A DNA stretch of 64,000 nt. Origin: VFMC01 sp040380855. Its GTDB lineage: Bacteria > Actinomycetota > Acidimicrobiia > Acidimicrobiales > Ilumatobacteraceae. Below the pieces are notes generated by a model, which ran no database searches, was not told the origin of the DNA, and worked only from the letters and a program-made list of their open reading frames with translations. A program made the translations under genes and the position numbers. Below are positions 1 through 8,872 of this stretch, in pieces. The first letter of the stretch is position 1; the number at the start of each line of letters is the position of its first letter. The stretch covers positions 41,208 through 105,207 of the forward strand of contig JBEIIG010000004.1 in assembly GCA_040380855.1 (NCBI GenBank), read 5' to 3'.

Positions 1-786
1 CCAGCGACGCTGGATGGTGGCGATCTCGTCGGGCCGGATGCCCGTGACGCGCGACCGCGACTCGAAGTGGTGCAGCACAGCGGCGGGCTCGTACACGATC
101 GACCGGCCCGCGGCCCGCACCTTCAGGCAGTAGTCGACGTCGTTGTAGTTGCCGGGCAGCGTGGTGGTGAACCCGCCCACCAGGTCGAACACGTCGAACG
201 GGGTGAGCATGCAGGCGGCGGTCACGCCGGCCACCTCGCGGCGGCGCAGCAGCAACCCGTCGCGGCCCGGCGCATCGCCCGGGCGGCCGAAGGCGACGTG
301 GTCGATCGAGGTGCGGTAGGTGTGCCCGGCGTGCTGCAGGGTGCCGTCCTCGAACAGCAGGCGCGCACCGACGGCGCCCACCGGCGCGCCGTCCGACGGC
401 GCTGACGCCGCGGTGAGCATGTGGGTCAGCCAGTCGGGGGCGATCACCTCGGTGTCGTCGTTGAGCAGCAGCAGCATCGCCCCGCGTGCGTGCGCGGCAC
501 CGAGGTTCACCGTGGCCGAGAAGTTGAACGGGGCGTCGTAGTCGACGCAGCGCACCTGGCCTGCCGTGCCGAGCGCCTCCGCGCCCAGTGCTTCCAAGGC
601 GGTGCGCACCTCGGCGGGCATCTGCGGTCCGGCGACGACGATCACCTCGATCGGCACCGAGCCGGTGGCGACGACCGAACGGATCGCCTCCACCACGAAC
701 ACCCGCTCGCGTCCGCCCACCGTGCCGGTCGTGCCGATGCTCGGCACGATCACACTCACGTCGACCCGCTTGCGTCGCGTTGCCAT
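1..786 (-). CDS. Glycosyltransferase family 2, 3'-truncated by window edge
   Basis: The frame runs from an ATG at 786 to base 1 with no stop, so 262 codons are visible and the C-terminus lies outside the window. It looks like a GT-A fold family 2 glycosyltransferase of the type that extends cell-surface polysaccharide in the cytoplasm. An opening VSVIVPS strand (residues 10-16) is followed by LLLLNDDTEV (about 105-114), whose Asp-Asp pair is the expected nucleotide-sugar/metal site, and by an acidic NDVDYC motif near 215-220. The start codon sits two bases after the stop of the upstream coiled-coil gene, so it ends a tightly packed four-gene leftward operon. The sugar specificity cannot be read from sequence. 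Confidence 0.85.
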   Translation of the reverse strand, partial: MATRRKRVDVSVIVPSIGTTGTVGGRERVFVVEAIRSVVATGSVPIEVIVVAGPQMPAEVRTALEALGAEALGTAGQVRCVDYDAPFNFSATVNLGAAHARGAMLLLLNDDTEVIAPDWLTHMLTAASAPSDGAPVGAVGARLLFEDGTLQHAGHTYRTSIDHVAFGRPGDAPGRDGLLLRRREVAGVTAACMLTPFDVFDLVGGFTTTLPGNYNDVDYCLKVRAAGRSIVYEPAAVLHHFESRSRVTGIRPDEIATIQRRW

Positions 787-787
787 C

Positions 788-1069
788 TCAGTGCGGCAGC
801 GCGCGGGCGGCGAGCGTGCGCAGGCGCCGGTAGACACGACGGGTGAGCGGTGGCCGCTGCAGTGCCGCCACCTGGTGGCGCAGCGCATCGGCATCGATGG
901 CCAGCTGCGCGGCGCGCTGGGCGAGTTGTTCGTTGCGTGCCCGCAGGTCGGCCACCTCGGCCTCGCGTGCCGCCAACGCCAGGGCGAGCTGTTCGCGTTC
1001 GGCGTCGAGGCCCACCACCGCGTCGCGCTCGGCCCAGCGGGCCAGGCGCGCCTCGGGCGTGTCGCTCAT
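788..1069 (-). CDS. Small coiled-coil protein
   Basis: A 93-residue protein, too short for a catalytic domain. Residues about 5-70 are Ala/Leu/Glu/Arg-rich with heptad spacing and read as a continuous coiled coil. The end is strongly basic (TRRVYRRLRTLAARALPH). The ATG at 1069 overlaps the stop of the upstream gene (ATGA, 1066-1069), so the two are co-translated. Such coiled coils ending in Arg-rich tails usually occur as linkers inside actinobacterial glycosyltransferases; here one stands alone between GT genes. A scaffold or membrane-docking role for the neighbouring GTs is inference. Confidence 0.7.
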   Translation of the reverse strand: MSDTPEARLARWAERDAVVGLDAEREQLALALAAREAEVADLRARNEQLAQRAAQLAIDADALRHQVAALQRPPLTRRVYRRLRTLAARALPH

Positions 1070-1380
1070 CGCTGTTCCTCGTTGCCGGTGTCGCCGACAC
1101 GGCCGTCGTCGATACGGTCGGCGAGCGCCGTCACCCGGGCCATCAGGTCGTCGGTGGCGGCGGCCACCGCAGTGCGCACCCGGTCGAACTCGTCGAGTTG
1201 GCGGTCGCCGAGGCGGGCCTGTGCGGCGTCGAGGGCGCGCACGGTGGCATCGAGGTCGGCCACCTTGGCCTGTAGGGCGCGCAGGTCGGTGGCCAGCCCG
1301 TCGAGCGCGGCGGTGGTGTGGCGACGCCCACGGACCAGCCAACTGAGTTGTGCTCGCAACGCACTCACGGCGCTCAGCAT
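1066..1380 (-). CDS. Small coiled-coil protein
   Basis: A 104-residue protein with an N-terminal basic/hydrophobic stretch (LSAVSALRAQLSWLVRGRR, residues 2-20) followed by a long predicted coiled coil (about 22-95) and an acidic tail. The ATG at 1380 lies 7 bp inside the end of the large GT gene upstream, and its own stop overlaps the next coiled-coil gene. It is translationally coupled on both sides. No enzyme motif is visible. The N-terminal segment may sit on the membrane surface. Its family is unknown to me. Confidence 0.65.
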   Translation of the reverse strand: MLSAVSALRAQLSWLVRGRRHTTAALDGLATDLRALQAKVADLDATVRALDAAQARLGDRQLDEFDRVRTAVAAATDDLMARVTALADRIDDGRVGDTGNEEQR

Positions 1381-3584
1381 GGCACGTCGGTCGCCGACGC
1401 GAGCGTCTGGTCGAGGCCGAGCAGGGCGGCGATCCGGGCCGCGGTGGCCGCCGGTGTGGGCTGGTCGGCCATGCGGCGCCGCGCCGCGGTGGCCAGTGCG
1501 GCGGTGTGCGCCGGATCGCTCGCCAGGCGGCGCATCGCCGCCGCCGCCTGGTCGAGGTCGGGGTCGGCCCAGCGGGCCTCGACGGGGTACACCCCTTCAC
1601 CACCGACGGCCGTGACGGGGATCATCGACGCGTCGATCAGCACGGCCGAGGTGTCGTCCATGAAGTCGAGGTTGCCGCTGTAGCGCGTGGCGATCACCGG
1701 CGTGCCCAACCACATCGCCTCGGCAAGGTGTAGGCCGAGGCCTTCGCTGCGGTGCAGCGACACCAGCGCGTCGGCCGCAGCGATGAACGCCATGTGGTCG
1801 CTGCGGTCGAGGTGTTCGTCCCAGATGCGGATGTCGGGCCGGCCGGCAGCGGCCGCATGGAGGCGACGGTGCTGGGGCCAGCGGTGTTCGCCGTTCATCG
1901 TCTTCACCACCAGCACCGGGCCCTCGCCGGGTGCGAACGCCCGGCGGAACGCCTCGATGGCACCGGCCGGGTTCTTGCGTTCGGTGATGCTGAAGTGGTC
2001 GAGCACGACGGCGAACACGAAGCGGTCGTCGAGGTCGGCCAGCGGCGCGAACGAGGCGCGGGCACGCGGCGAGCGCACCGGTTCGGGCACCGGGATGGGC
2101 ACATGGTGCACGGGCACCCGGGCCACGGCGGCGAAGGCGTCGGTGACGAACCGCGAACCGGCCCACACCTCGTCGACGAGGTCGAACGCGTTGCGCATCG
2201 CACGCGGGATGTGTTCGAGCTCCCAGAACCAGTAGCCGATCATCCGCTCGGTGGCGGCGAACAGTTCGGGTTGGTCGGCGAACAGCGCCGGGAACTGGTC
2301 GGCGTTCACCACGGCCAACGAGGTGCGATAGCGCACACTGCGGCCGACGGCGGGCGGTGCGGCCACCGATGGGCTGGCGGTTCGCTGGTAGGCGATCGGG
2401 GCCACGGCCACCCCGTTGCCATCGAGGGTGGTGAGCAGGCGGCGGGCCACATCGCCCAGGCTCGACTCGCGGGTGAGGTAGCCCACCAGGTTGAGGCCTT
2501 CCGTCGACGGCATCGGGTCGATCTCGAGCCGACGCGTGCTGCGCTCGGCGACCGGTACGAGCATGGGCACGCTGTCGTCGACGAACGCGCGTCGGCACCA
2601 CACGCGGAACCGGTCGGCGTCGGCGGCACCGATCTGGGGGAACGCAACACCGAGGTCGCGGCGGGTGCTGTGCAGTTCGGCCCAGTAGCGCTCGCCGAGC
2701 CAGGCCCGGAACGCGGCGGCCTGGCTCCACGGTTGCGGCACCGACGCCGACGAGCGGCCCGATGCGGCGGCCACCAGGTGGCGCATCTCGGCGTCGACGA
2801 CCACACCGCCGGGCAGGGTCAGCGGGCGGCGGGCACCTTCTAGCTGCGGCACCGCACGCGCCACGGCTGCTTCGCGGTCGGGGTGACCCACCACGTCGAC
2901 CGCGGCGCGTTCGTCGTCGGTGGCGTCGAGCACCCACGGCTGCTGCGGGTCGAAGCCCGGCAGGTCGACGAGTGCGGGCTGCTCGGTATCCCAGCGAGTG
3001 GCACCGACACCGATGGTCGGGTCGGTGCAGGTGCGCGCGCCGTACAGCAGCGCCGCCTGTTCGAGCACGCGGGCGACATCGTCGGTGGCGGCGAGCTGGC
3101 TGTCGACCCAGTCGAGCAGCGGGCCACCGGCGGCGCCGATGGCGGCCACCCGGGTGGAGTACACGTCGTGGTCGCCCTGCTCGGAGGCTGCCGCGCCGCG
3201 GGGCACCAGCACGGCGCTGTCGTCGGGGCGGGCCACCAGCGGCGTGAGGTCGTCGAGCACGGCGATCGACCCCACCCACAGCAGCACGACACCCGAGGCG
3301 CCACCTGCCAGCAGCGCGGCCGACGCAGCGACCGCCCGGCGCCATTCGGCGGCGTGTGGAGCCGACGCCACCAGCACGTGCTCCCACGACCGGTCGGCCG
3401 GCGCCGGGGGATCGAACCAGTGCTGTCCGGCCGGCCGCAGCTGCGGATCGCCGCACCACACGGCCACCACCGGCCAGTCGCGGTGCTGCGCGGCCACGGC
3501 CGCGGCCAGTGCGTCGGGGCGATGGGTGCCGTGGGGGACGAGCAGGCACACGGCCGGCGTGCCGGTGCCGGCGGCGGTCACCAC
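1374..3584 (-). CDS. Large glycosyltransferase with C-terminal GT4 (GT-B) domain
   Basis: 736 residues from a GTG at 3584; a second GTG follows directly, and no in-frame ATG lies just upstream. The first about 400 residues are not assigned to a family; they begin with a hydrophobic strand (AVCLLVPHG). The last about 300 residues are a GT-B family 4 type domain, with GYWFWELEHIP (about 448), VVLDHFSITERKNP, and the donor-site signature SEGLGLHLAEAMWLGTPV (about 610), which contains the EX7E-type pair. It is the first gene of the leftward operon, divergent from the coiled-coil gene at 3634 across 49 bp. It probably adds sugars to a lipid-linked surface glycan in the cytoplasm. A much longer open frame extends upstream on this strand, but it only shadows the + strand genes. 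Confidence 0.8.
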   Translation of the reverse strand: MVTAAGTGTPAVCLLVPHGTHRPDALAAAVAAQHRDWPVVAVWCGDPQLRPAGQHWFDPPAPADRSWEHVLVASAPHAAEWRRAVAASAALLAGGASGVVLLWVGSIAVLDDLTPLVARPDDSAVLVPRGAAASEQGDHDVYSTRVAAIGAAGGPLLDWVDSQLAATDDVARVLEQAALLYGARTCTDPTIGVGATRWDTEQPALVDLPGFDPQQPWVLDATDDERAAVDVVGHPDREAAVARAVPQLEGARRPLTLPGGVVVDAEMRHLVAAASGRSSASVPQPWSQAAAFRAWLGERYWAELHSTRRDLGVAFPQIGAADADRFRVWCRRAFVDDSVPMLVPVAERSTRRLEIDPMPSTEGLNLVGYLTRESSLGDVARRLLTTLDGNGVAVAPIAYQRTASPSVAAPPAVGRSVRYRTSLAVVNADQFPALFADQPELFAATERMIGYWFWELEHIPRAMRNAFDLVDEVWAGSRFVTDAFAAVARVPVHHVPIPVPEPVRSPRARASFAPLADLDDRFVFAVVLDHFSITERKNPAGAIEAFRRAFAPGEGPVLVVKTMNGEHRWPQHRRLHAAAAGRPDIRIWDEHLDRSDHMAFIAAADALVSLHRSEGLGLHLAEAMWLGTPVIATRYSGNLDFMDDTSAVLIDASMIPVTAVGGEGVYPVEARWADPDLDQAAAAMRRLASDPAHTAALATAARRRMADQPTPAATAARIAALLGLDQTLASATDVPC

Positions 3585-3621
3585 GGCCCGTCCTTCATCG
3601 CCTCGTCCCTCATCGCCGACG

Positions 3622-3627
3622 TATCGT
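3622..3627 (+). promoter_or_regulatory. Candidate -10 box (TATCGT)
   Basis: TATCGT ends six bases before the GTG at 3634, in the 49-bp divergent gap. No ribosome-binding site lies between. The spacing suits a leaderless transcript. No convincing -35 is seen. Confidence 0.35.
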
Positions 3628-3633
3628 GGCACA

Positions 3634-3927
3634 GTGCCCAGCGACGATGTCGAACGTCTCACCGCCGAGAACGCCGAGTTGCGTCGGCGGGTGGAAGCCG
3701 CCGAGGCGGCCATCGCCACGTTGCGCGCCGAGGCGTTGCAGCGACGCGCCGAGGTGCGTGCGCTCACCGAGGGGCTGCCGAAGGCGATGAGCCGCTGGAC
3801 GGTGGCGCGTGCCCTGGTGCGCGACGCGGGCAGCCATCCCGACAAGGCGGGTGTCGCCACCCGGGCGGTGCGCAAGTTGGGTCGTGCACCGCGCAAGGCG
3901 GTCCGCATCGTGCTGCGGCGCGGCTGA
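3634..3927 (+). CDS. Small coiled-coil protein
   Basis: 97 residues from a GTG at 3634. No Shine-Dalgarno sequence is seen, but a TATCGT box lies six bases upstream, so the mRNA may be leaderless. Residues about 3-45 form a short heptad coiled coil (DDVERLTAENAELRRRVEA). The C-terminal half is basic and ends KAVRIVLRRG. It is the third free-standing coiled coil beside GT genes in this locus. The next GT starts two bases after its stop, so they form one operon. The function is unknown. Confidence 0.7.
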   Translation: MPSDDVERLTAENAELRRRVEAAEAAIATLRAEALQRRAEVRALTEGLPKAMSRWTVARALVRDAGSHPDKAGVATRAVRKLGRAPRKAVRIVLRRG

Positions 3928-3929
3928 CG

Positions 3930-5825
3930 ATGGCTGCACCGGTCAAGGTCTTCGTCGCGGCGCGCGGCAACGGGTTCATGCGCGATATCGCCACCTGGTT
4001 GGTCGAGGCCGCGGCGCTCACCGGGCGCGAGGCGGCACTGGTCGACGACGCGCTGCCCGCCGCCGACGGGACGATCAACCTGGTGGTGGCCCCGCACGAG
4101 TTCTTCGAACTCACCCGCGCTCCGCGCGCTCAGATGCAGCGGGCGGCTGCGGCCAGTGTGTGCGTGTGCACCGAGCAACCGGGCACCCCGTGGTTCCACC
4201 TGTCGGTCGACGCCTGCCGGCGCGGACTGCACACCCTCGACATCAACCCGCAGGGCGTCGCTGCGCTGCAGGCCGTGGGGGTCGAGGCACAGCATCTGCA
4301 GCTGGGTGCGGTGCCGTCGATCGCGGTCGCCCCACCTGGTGGCGACCGGCCGATCGACGTGCTGTTCCTCGGCGGCTTCGACGAGCGCCGGGCCGCCGTG
4401 CTGGCCGACCTGGCCCCGACGCTGGTGCACCGCCGTGCCGAATTGCGGCTGTTCCGCTTCGACCGACCGGCCACCACCGACAGCCCCGGTGTGGTGTTCG
4501 GCGCCGACAAGTACCACCTGCTCGGCAGCGCCACCCTGCTCGTCAACCTCCACCGCGACCGTTCGGCCCACCTGCCCGCGGGCAGCACTCCGCCGGCCTA
4601 TGCCGAGTGGGCGCGCTTGGTCGAGGCGATGGCGAACGGGTGCGTGGTGGTGAGCGAACCGGCCGACAGCTGGGCCCCCCTGGCCGCTGGGGTGCACCTG
4701 GTCGAGACGCCGGTCGAGCAGCTTGCGGCGACGGTGACCGATCTGCTCGACCACCCGGCGCAGCGTGCATCCATCGCCGACGCGGCGTACGCCGCGGTCA
4801 CCGGCCCGTTGGCACTCGCCACATCGCTGGCACCCCATCTCGACCACATCGAGCAGGCGGTGCTGCCCCGGCTCGACACGCACCTGGCGCAGAGCCGTCC
4901 CACCCGCGGGCTGTGGCGGCTGGGCGCGTCGCAGCAGCCGCCGCCCGTGCGCCTCGGCCCGTTCCGGCCCTATCTCGACGTGCAGCGCGAAGCCAAGCGC
5001 CTGGCGCTGGCCGACGGTGCTGCACTGCGCCGTCTCGACGCAACGGCCTGCCTGCTGCGGCACGGCGCCGAACAGCACATCGAGCGCATCGCTACGCCTG
5101 CCTACGCCGACGCGCGCCCCGAAGTCAGCGTCATCGTGTCGCTCTACGACTACGCCGCAGTGGTGGTCGACACGCTCGACAGCATCGTGGCCAGCGAGGG
5201 TGTGCCGTTCGAGGTGATCGTGGTCGAAGACCATGCCACCGATACCAGCCGGGCGGTGGTGACCCGCTATCTCGACGAGCACCCGCACGTGCCCATGCTG
5301 TTGCTGGCGAAAGACGCCAACGAGGGTCTCGCCGCGGCCCGCAACACGGGCTTCGCCGCGGCCCGCGCCTCGAAGGTGATGGTGATGGACGCCGACAACC
5401 AGGTGTACCCCACCTGCCTGGCACGGCTGTCGGCAGCGCTCGACGCCCACCCCGACGCGGCGGCCACCTACGCCATCCTCGAAGACTTCGGCGACCAACC
5501 TGGTCTGCGCAGCGCGTGGGCGTGGGAGCCGCGGCGGCTCACCGACTTCAACTACATCGACGCTCAGGCGATGTGGCGCCTCGACGCGTGGCAGGCGCTC
5601 GGCGGCTACCGGGGCGACGACGACCTCGTGTTCGGGTGGGAGGACTGGGACCTGTGGTTGCACCTCGCCGACCGCGGCGGGCACGCGTTGCTGGTGCCGC
5701 AGGTGCTGGGCCGCTACCGGGTGCAGCAGAGCTCGATGATCTCGCTCACCAACCTCGCCACCGACGATGCGATCGATGCCATGCGCAGGCGCTATCCGCG
5801 GCTGCCCTGGCCCGAACAACCCTGA
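3930..5825 (+). CDS. Bidomain glycosyltransferase (GT-B-like N-domain plus GT2)
   Basis: 631 residues; the ATG at 3930 is two bases past the preceding stop. Residues 1 to about 380 resemble the 'glycosyl transferases group 1_2' GT-B type: IDVLFLGGFDERR (about 140-152), then LVEAMANGCVVVSE, the usual acidic donor-site region. Residues about 397-631 are a family 2 GT-A domain, with EVSVIVSLYDYA, VMVMDADNQVYP (the DxD motif) and GWEDWDLWLHLADRGG (the acidic acceptor motif). One polypeptide may therefore add two sugars in sequence. It is followed after 19 bp by the exporter permease, with a possible fresh promoter between. Confidence 0.82.
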   Translation: MAAPVKVFVAARGNGFMRDIATWLVEAAALTGREAALVDDALPAADGTINLVVAPHEFFELTRAPRAQMQRAAAASVCVCTEQPGTPWFHLSVDACRRGLHTLDINPQGVAALQAVGVEAQHLQLGAVPSIAVAPPGGDRPIDVLFLGGFDERRAAVLADLAPTLVHRRAELRLFRFDRPATTDSPGVVFGADKYHLLGSATLLVNLHRDRSAHLPAGSTPPAYAEWARLVEAMANGCVVVSEPADSWAPLAAGVHLVETPVEQLAATVTDLLDHPAQRASIADAAYAAVTGPLALATSLAPHLDHIEQAVLPRLDTHLAQSRPTRGLWRLGASQQPPPVRLGPFRPYLDVQREAKRLALADGAALRRLDATACLLRHGAEQHIERIATPAYADARPEVSVIVSLYDYAAVVVDTLDSIVASEGVPFEVIVVEDHATDTSRAVVTRYLDEHPHVPMLLLAKDANEGLAAARNTGFAAARASKVMVMDADNQVYPTCLARLSAALDAHPDAAATYAILEDFGDQPGLRSAWAWEPRRLTDFNYIDAQAMWRLDAWQALGGYRGDDDLVFGWEDWDLWLHLADRGGHALLVPQVLGRYRVQQSSMISLTNLATDDAIDAMRRRYPRLPWPEQP

Positions 5826-5829
5826 TCGC

Positions 5830-5835
5830 TACACT
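5830..5835 (+). promoter_or_regulatory. Candidate -10 box (TACACT)
   Basis: TACACT lies nine bases before the ATG of the permease at 5845, in a 19-bp gap that has no Shine-Dalgarno sequence. It matches the TAnnnT pattern seen at other unit starts in this window. Confidence 0.4.
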
Positions 5836-5844
5836 CCGGGCGCC

Positions 5845-6642
5845 ATGTCGTTGCGCACCGCGGCCGCCCACCGCAACCTCCTGTACCTGCTGTCGCTGAA
5901 AGAGCTGCGAACGCGGTACAAGAAGTCGGTGCTGGGCTGGGCGTGGAGCCTGCTGAACCCGCTCACCCAGATGGCGATCTTCAGCGTCATCTTCCTGTAC
6001 GTGTTCAAGGCCGCTCCGCCGGTGGGCGACCCCAGCGGGCTCAGCAACTTCCCGCTCTACTTCCTCAGCGGCGCGCTGCCGTTCAACTTCTTCTCGATCA
6101 GCGTGGGTGTGGCCATCGGTTCGGTGCAGGGTGGCGCGGGCCTCATCAAGAAGGTGCAGTTCCCGCACGAGCACCTGGTGTTCTCGGTCATCGTGGCCCA
6201 GTTCGTCACGCTGATGATCGAGCTGGGTGTGCTGATGGTCGCGCTGCTCATCGCCGGCAACATGGTGCTGCCGTGGATCCCGGTGCTGCTGCTCATCCTC
6301 GGCCTGCTGGCGCTGTTCACCACCGGTGTCGCCCTGGCGCTGTCGGCGGCCAACGTGTTCTTCCACGACGTCAACTACCTGTGGGGCATCGCCGCGCAGA
6401 TCCTGTTCTACGCCACGCCCATCATCTACAACCCGGCCACCATCGACGTCGACGCGCTGCGCTGGGTTGCCAACTACGGCCCCACCGGCAGTTTCATCAC
6501 GGCCATCCACAACGTGGTGTACGACCTGCGCATGCCCGGCCTCGGGCGGCTGGCGCAACTGGTGGGCCTCGGCTTCGGTGTGTTCTTCATCGGCGCCTGG
6601 GTGTTCAACCGCCTGTCGCCACGGTTCGCGGAGGAGATGTGA
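5845..6642 (+). CDS. wzm: Polysaccharide ABC exporter, permease subunit (Wzm-like)
   Basis: 265 residues, the usual length for an ABC-2 type polysaccharide/polyol-phosphate exporter permease. The N-terminal cytoplasmic segment has the family-typical LKELRTRYKKSVLGWAWSLL (about 17-36), followed by about six membrane helices (from MAIFSVIFLYVF to LVGLGFGVFFIGAW). The FFHDVNYLWGI segment near 172-182 is also characteristic of the family. It acts in the cytoplasmic membrane to move a completed undecaprenyl-linked glycan outward, paired with the ATPase that begins three bases after its stop. The substrate cannot be inferred. Confidence 0.93.
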   Translation: MSLRTAAAHRNLLYLLSLKELRTRYKKSVLGWAWSLLNPLTQMAIFSVIFLYVFKAAPPVGDPSGLSNFPLYFLSGALPFNFFSISVGVAIGSVQGGAGLIKKVQFPHEHLVFSVIVAQFVTLMIELGVLMVALLIAGNMVLPWIPVLLLILGLLALFTTGVALALSAANVFFHDVNYLWGIAAQILFYATPIIYNPATIDVDALRWVANYGPTGSFITAIHNVVYDLRMPGLGRLAQLVGLGFGVFFIGAWVFNRLSPRFAEEM

Positions 6643-6645
6643 ACC

Positions 6646-7839
6646 ATGGCTGAGCTGGCACTCGAGGTCGATCACGTCACCAAGACGTTCCGACTGCACC
6701 ACGAGAAGACCAACTCGATCAAACAGCTCATCGCCGGTCGCGGCCGCTCGCGCTTCAACGATTTCGTCGCCCTGAACGACGTGTCGTTCGAGGTGAAAGA
6801 GGGCGAGGTCTTCGGGGTGATCGGCCAGAACGGCTCGGGCAAGTCGACGCTGCTGAAGTGCATGGCCGGCATCCTGCAACCCAACTCGGGCTCGGTACGG
6901 GTGCACAAGCGCATGTCGGCCCTGCTGGAGCTGGGTGCCGGGTTCCACCCCGAACTGTCGGGGCGCGACAACGTGTTCCTGAACGCCGCCATCCTCGGCA
7001 TGTCGCGCAAGGACATCGCAGCCCGCTTCGACGACATCGTCGAGTTCTCGGGCCTCGAGAGCTTCATCGACTCGCCGGTGAAGACCTACTCGTCGGGCAT
7101 GTACGTGCGCCTGGCGTTCGCCGTGGCCATCAACGTCGACCCCAGCCTGCTCATCATCGACGAGATCCTGGCGGTGGGCGACGTGACGTTCCAGCAGCGT
7201 TGCCTCGAGAAGTTCGTCGAGTTCCGCAACGAGGGCCGCACGATCGTGCTGGTCACCCATGCGATGAACACCGTGAAGGACATGTGCGACCGGGCCATCT
7301 GGCTCACCCACGGCGTCATCACGGGCGAGGGCGACCCGGCCGATCTGGTCGATGCCTACACCGAGGCGATGTTGGGCATGCGCGACCGCAGCGCCGACGG
7401 CAGCATCCGCCGCGGCAGCGGCGAGGCGCGGATCGAACGCATCGAGTTGCTGGTGAACGACAACCCGGTGCCGGTGAAGCGGTTCCGCACGGGCGACTCG
7501 GTGCGGCTGCGCCTGCACTACCACAGCGAAAAAGGTGTGCCGCGGCCGGTGGTGGGCTTCGAGATCGAGCACCTCGGCGGCTCCACCGTCACGGCGCCGT
7601 GCACTCGCGACGTGGGGCAGATCCCCGAGATGCTGTCGGGCGACGGGGTGATCGAGGTGGCGCTCACCGATGTGCCGCTGCTTCCGGGCACCTACGACCT
7701 GCACACCGAGATCACCGACTTCAACCGCACCCACGTGTACGACCGCCTCACGCTGGCGATGCGGTTCGACGTGATGACGGGCAAGCCGTACGAGACCGGC
7801 GGTGTGGTGACCCTGCGACCGCAGTGGACGTTCGGGTGA
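6646..7839 (+). CDS. wzt: Polysaccharide ABC exporter, ATPase with C-terminal glycan-recognition domain (Wzt-like)
   Basis: 397 residues. The ATPase domain (about 5-245) has Walker A GQNGSGKST (60-68), signature YSSGMYVRLAFA (about 148-159) and Walker B LLIIDEILAVGD (about 168-179). The remaining about 140 residues form a beta-rich extension (VKRFRTGDSVRLRLHYHS onward) in the place where Wzt proteins carry a carbohydrate-binding domain. In classical Wzt systems that domain recognises the capped end of the glycan. The neighbouring methyltransferase fits such a termination scheme, though this is inference. It pairs with the permease upstream. Confidence 0.92.
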   Translation: MAELALEVDHVTKTFRLHHEKTNSIKQLIAGRGRSRFNDFVALNDVSFEVKEGEVFGVIGQNGSGKSTLLKCMAGILQPNSGSVRVHKRMSALLELGAGFHPELSGRDNVFLNAAILGMSRKDIAARFDDIVEFSGLESFIDSPVKTYSSGMYVRLAFAVAINVDPSLLIIDEILAVGDVTFQQRCLEKFVEFRNEGRTIVLVTHAMNTVKDMCDRAIWLTHGVITGEGDPADLVDAYTEAMLGMRDRSADGSIRRGSGEARIERIELLVNDNPVPVKRFRTGDSVRLRLHYHSEKGVPRPVVGFEIEHLGGSTVTAPCTRDVGQIPEMLSGDGVIEVALTDVPLLPGTYDLHTEITDFNRTHVYDRLTLAMRFDVMTGKPYETGGVVTLRPQWTFG

Positions 7840-7855
7840 GTCCGCGGGCTGTTCG

Positions 7856-7861
7856 TAGACT
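7856..7861 (+). promoter_or_regulatory. Candidate -10 box (TAGACT)
   Basis: TAGACT lies 24 bases before the ATG at 7886. A good Shine-Dalgarno run (GGGAGG, within 7870-7880) lies between, so any transcript from here would be leadered. Confidence 0.3.
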
Positions 7862-7885
7862 GGCCGCGGTGAGGGAGGTGCCCCG

Positions 7886-8872
7886 ATGAGCAGCCTGAGA
7901 AGCGCGTTGCGCCGGATCGCCCGGGTGCCCGGTGTGCGCCAGACGCGCGCCATCACCGAACGCGCCGTCACCCCCCATGTGCGCGTCGATGTGCACGAGT
8001 TGCAGGTGCAGGTGGCCGATCTGCGTGCTCAGCTCGAGGCGGTCGCCGCCGGGATGAAGGCGCTCGAGACGTACCAGCCCGCGGTGTTCAATGCGATCAG
8101 TTCGACCAACGGCATCACCCGCACCCTGATGCGCGAAACGGCGGCGTTCCGCCGCCAGCTCGCCGAGCTCGACGAGCACGGCGGCAACATCATCGACGAG
8201 TCCGTCGACCGTGCACTGCGGCCGCACATCGACACCATCGCCTGGCTGCTCACCCGCGTCGAGACCGTGCGCGCCGAGATGATGCACGAGTTGCGCTACG
8301 GCAGCGGCGGCTCCGGCGTGCCGGGCGGCGAGGCTGCTCCGGTCGAGCCACGGGTCATCACGGCGGGTTGTCTCGACGGCGACGAGGTGCGCCTCAACCT
8401 CGGTGCAGGCCACATCGCCCTGCCCGGGTTCGTGAACGTCGACCTGCGCGAGCTGCCGGGTATCGACGTGGTGGCGCCCATCGACCGCTTGCCGGTGGCG
8501 CCCGCGTCGGTCGCCGAGATCTTCAGCAGCCACACCCTCGAGCACTTCCCCGAACTACAGCTCAGCCGCACGCTGCTGCCCTACTGGCACAGCCTGTTGA
8601 AGCCCGGCGGCACGTTCCGTGCGGTGGTGCCCGATCTCGAGGCGATGTCGAAGGCCTATGTGGGTGGGGCGATGCCGTTCGAGCAACTGCGTGCCGTCGC
8701 CTACGGCGGCCAGGAGTACGAGGGCGACTTCCATTTCACGGGCTTCACCCCCGAGTCGCTCGCGGCGCTGCTGCGCGGTGCCGGTTTCGACGATCCGGCG
8801 ATCATCGCCCGCGGCCGCCCCAACGGTGACTGCCTCGAGTTCGAGATCGCAGCCACCCGACCGGCCGGCTGA
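7886..8872 (+). CDS. Coiled coil plus SAM-dependent methyltransferase
   Basis: 328 residues. The ATG at 7886 follows a GGGAGG ribosome site. Residues about 30-90 form a coiled coil (VHELQVQVADLRAQLEAVA). Residues about 165-328 are a class I methyltransferase of the type 11 kind: LNLGAGHIALPGFVNVDL (the glycine-rich SAM loop, about 171-188), SSHTLEHFP (the typical post-motif SHVLEH), and LKPGGTFRAVVPDLEAM. It lies directly after the ABC exporter and overlaps the next GT by one base. Methylation of the non-reducing end of a glycan as a chain terminator would fit the context; this is inferred. Confidence 0.82.
   Translation: MSSLRSALRRIARVPGVRQTRAITERAVTPHVRVDVHELQVQVADLRAQLEAVAAGMKALETYQPAVFNAISSTNGITRTLMRETAAFRRQLAELDEHGGNIIDESVDRALRPHIDTIAWLLTRVETVRAEMMHELRYGSGGSGVPGGEAAPVEPRVITAGCLDGDEVRLNLGAGHIALPGFVNVDLRELPGIDVVAPIDRLPVAPASVAEIFSSHTLEHFPELQLSRTLLPYWHSLLKPGGTFRAVVPDLEAMSKAYVGGAMPFEQLRAVAYGGQEYEGDFHFTGFTPESLAALLRGAGFDDPAIIARGRPNGDCLEFEIAATRPAG

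Noticed and set aside
1374..5819. Very long open frame on the - strand (about 1,480 codons)
   Set aside because: Only its last half (from 3584) reads as a real protein. The rest is antisense to clear GT genes and is Arg/His/Pro-rich, as expected from high-GC shadow frames.
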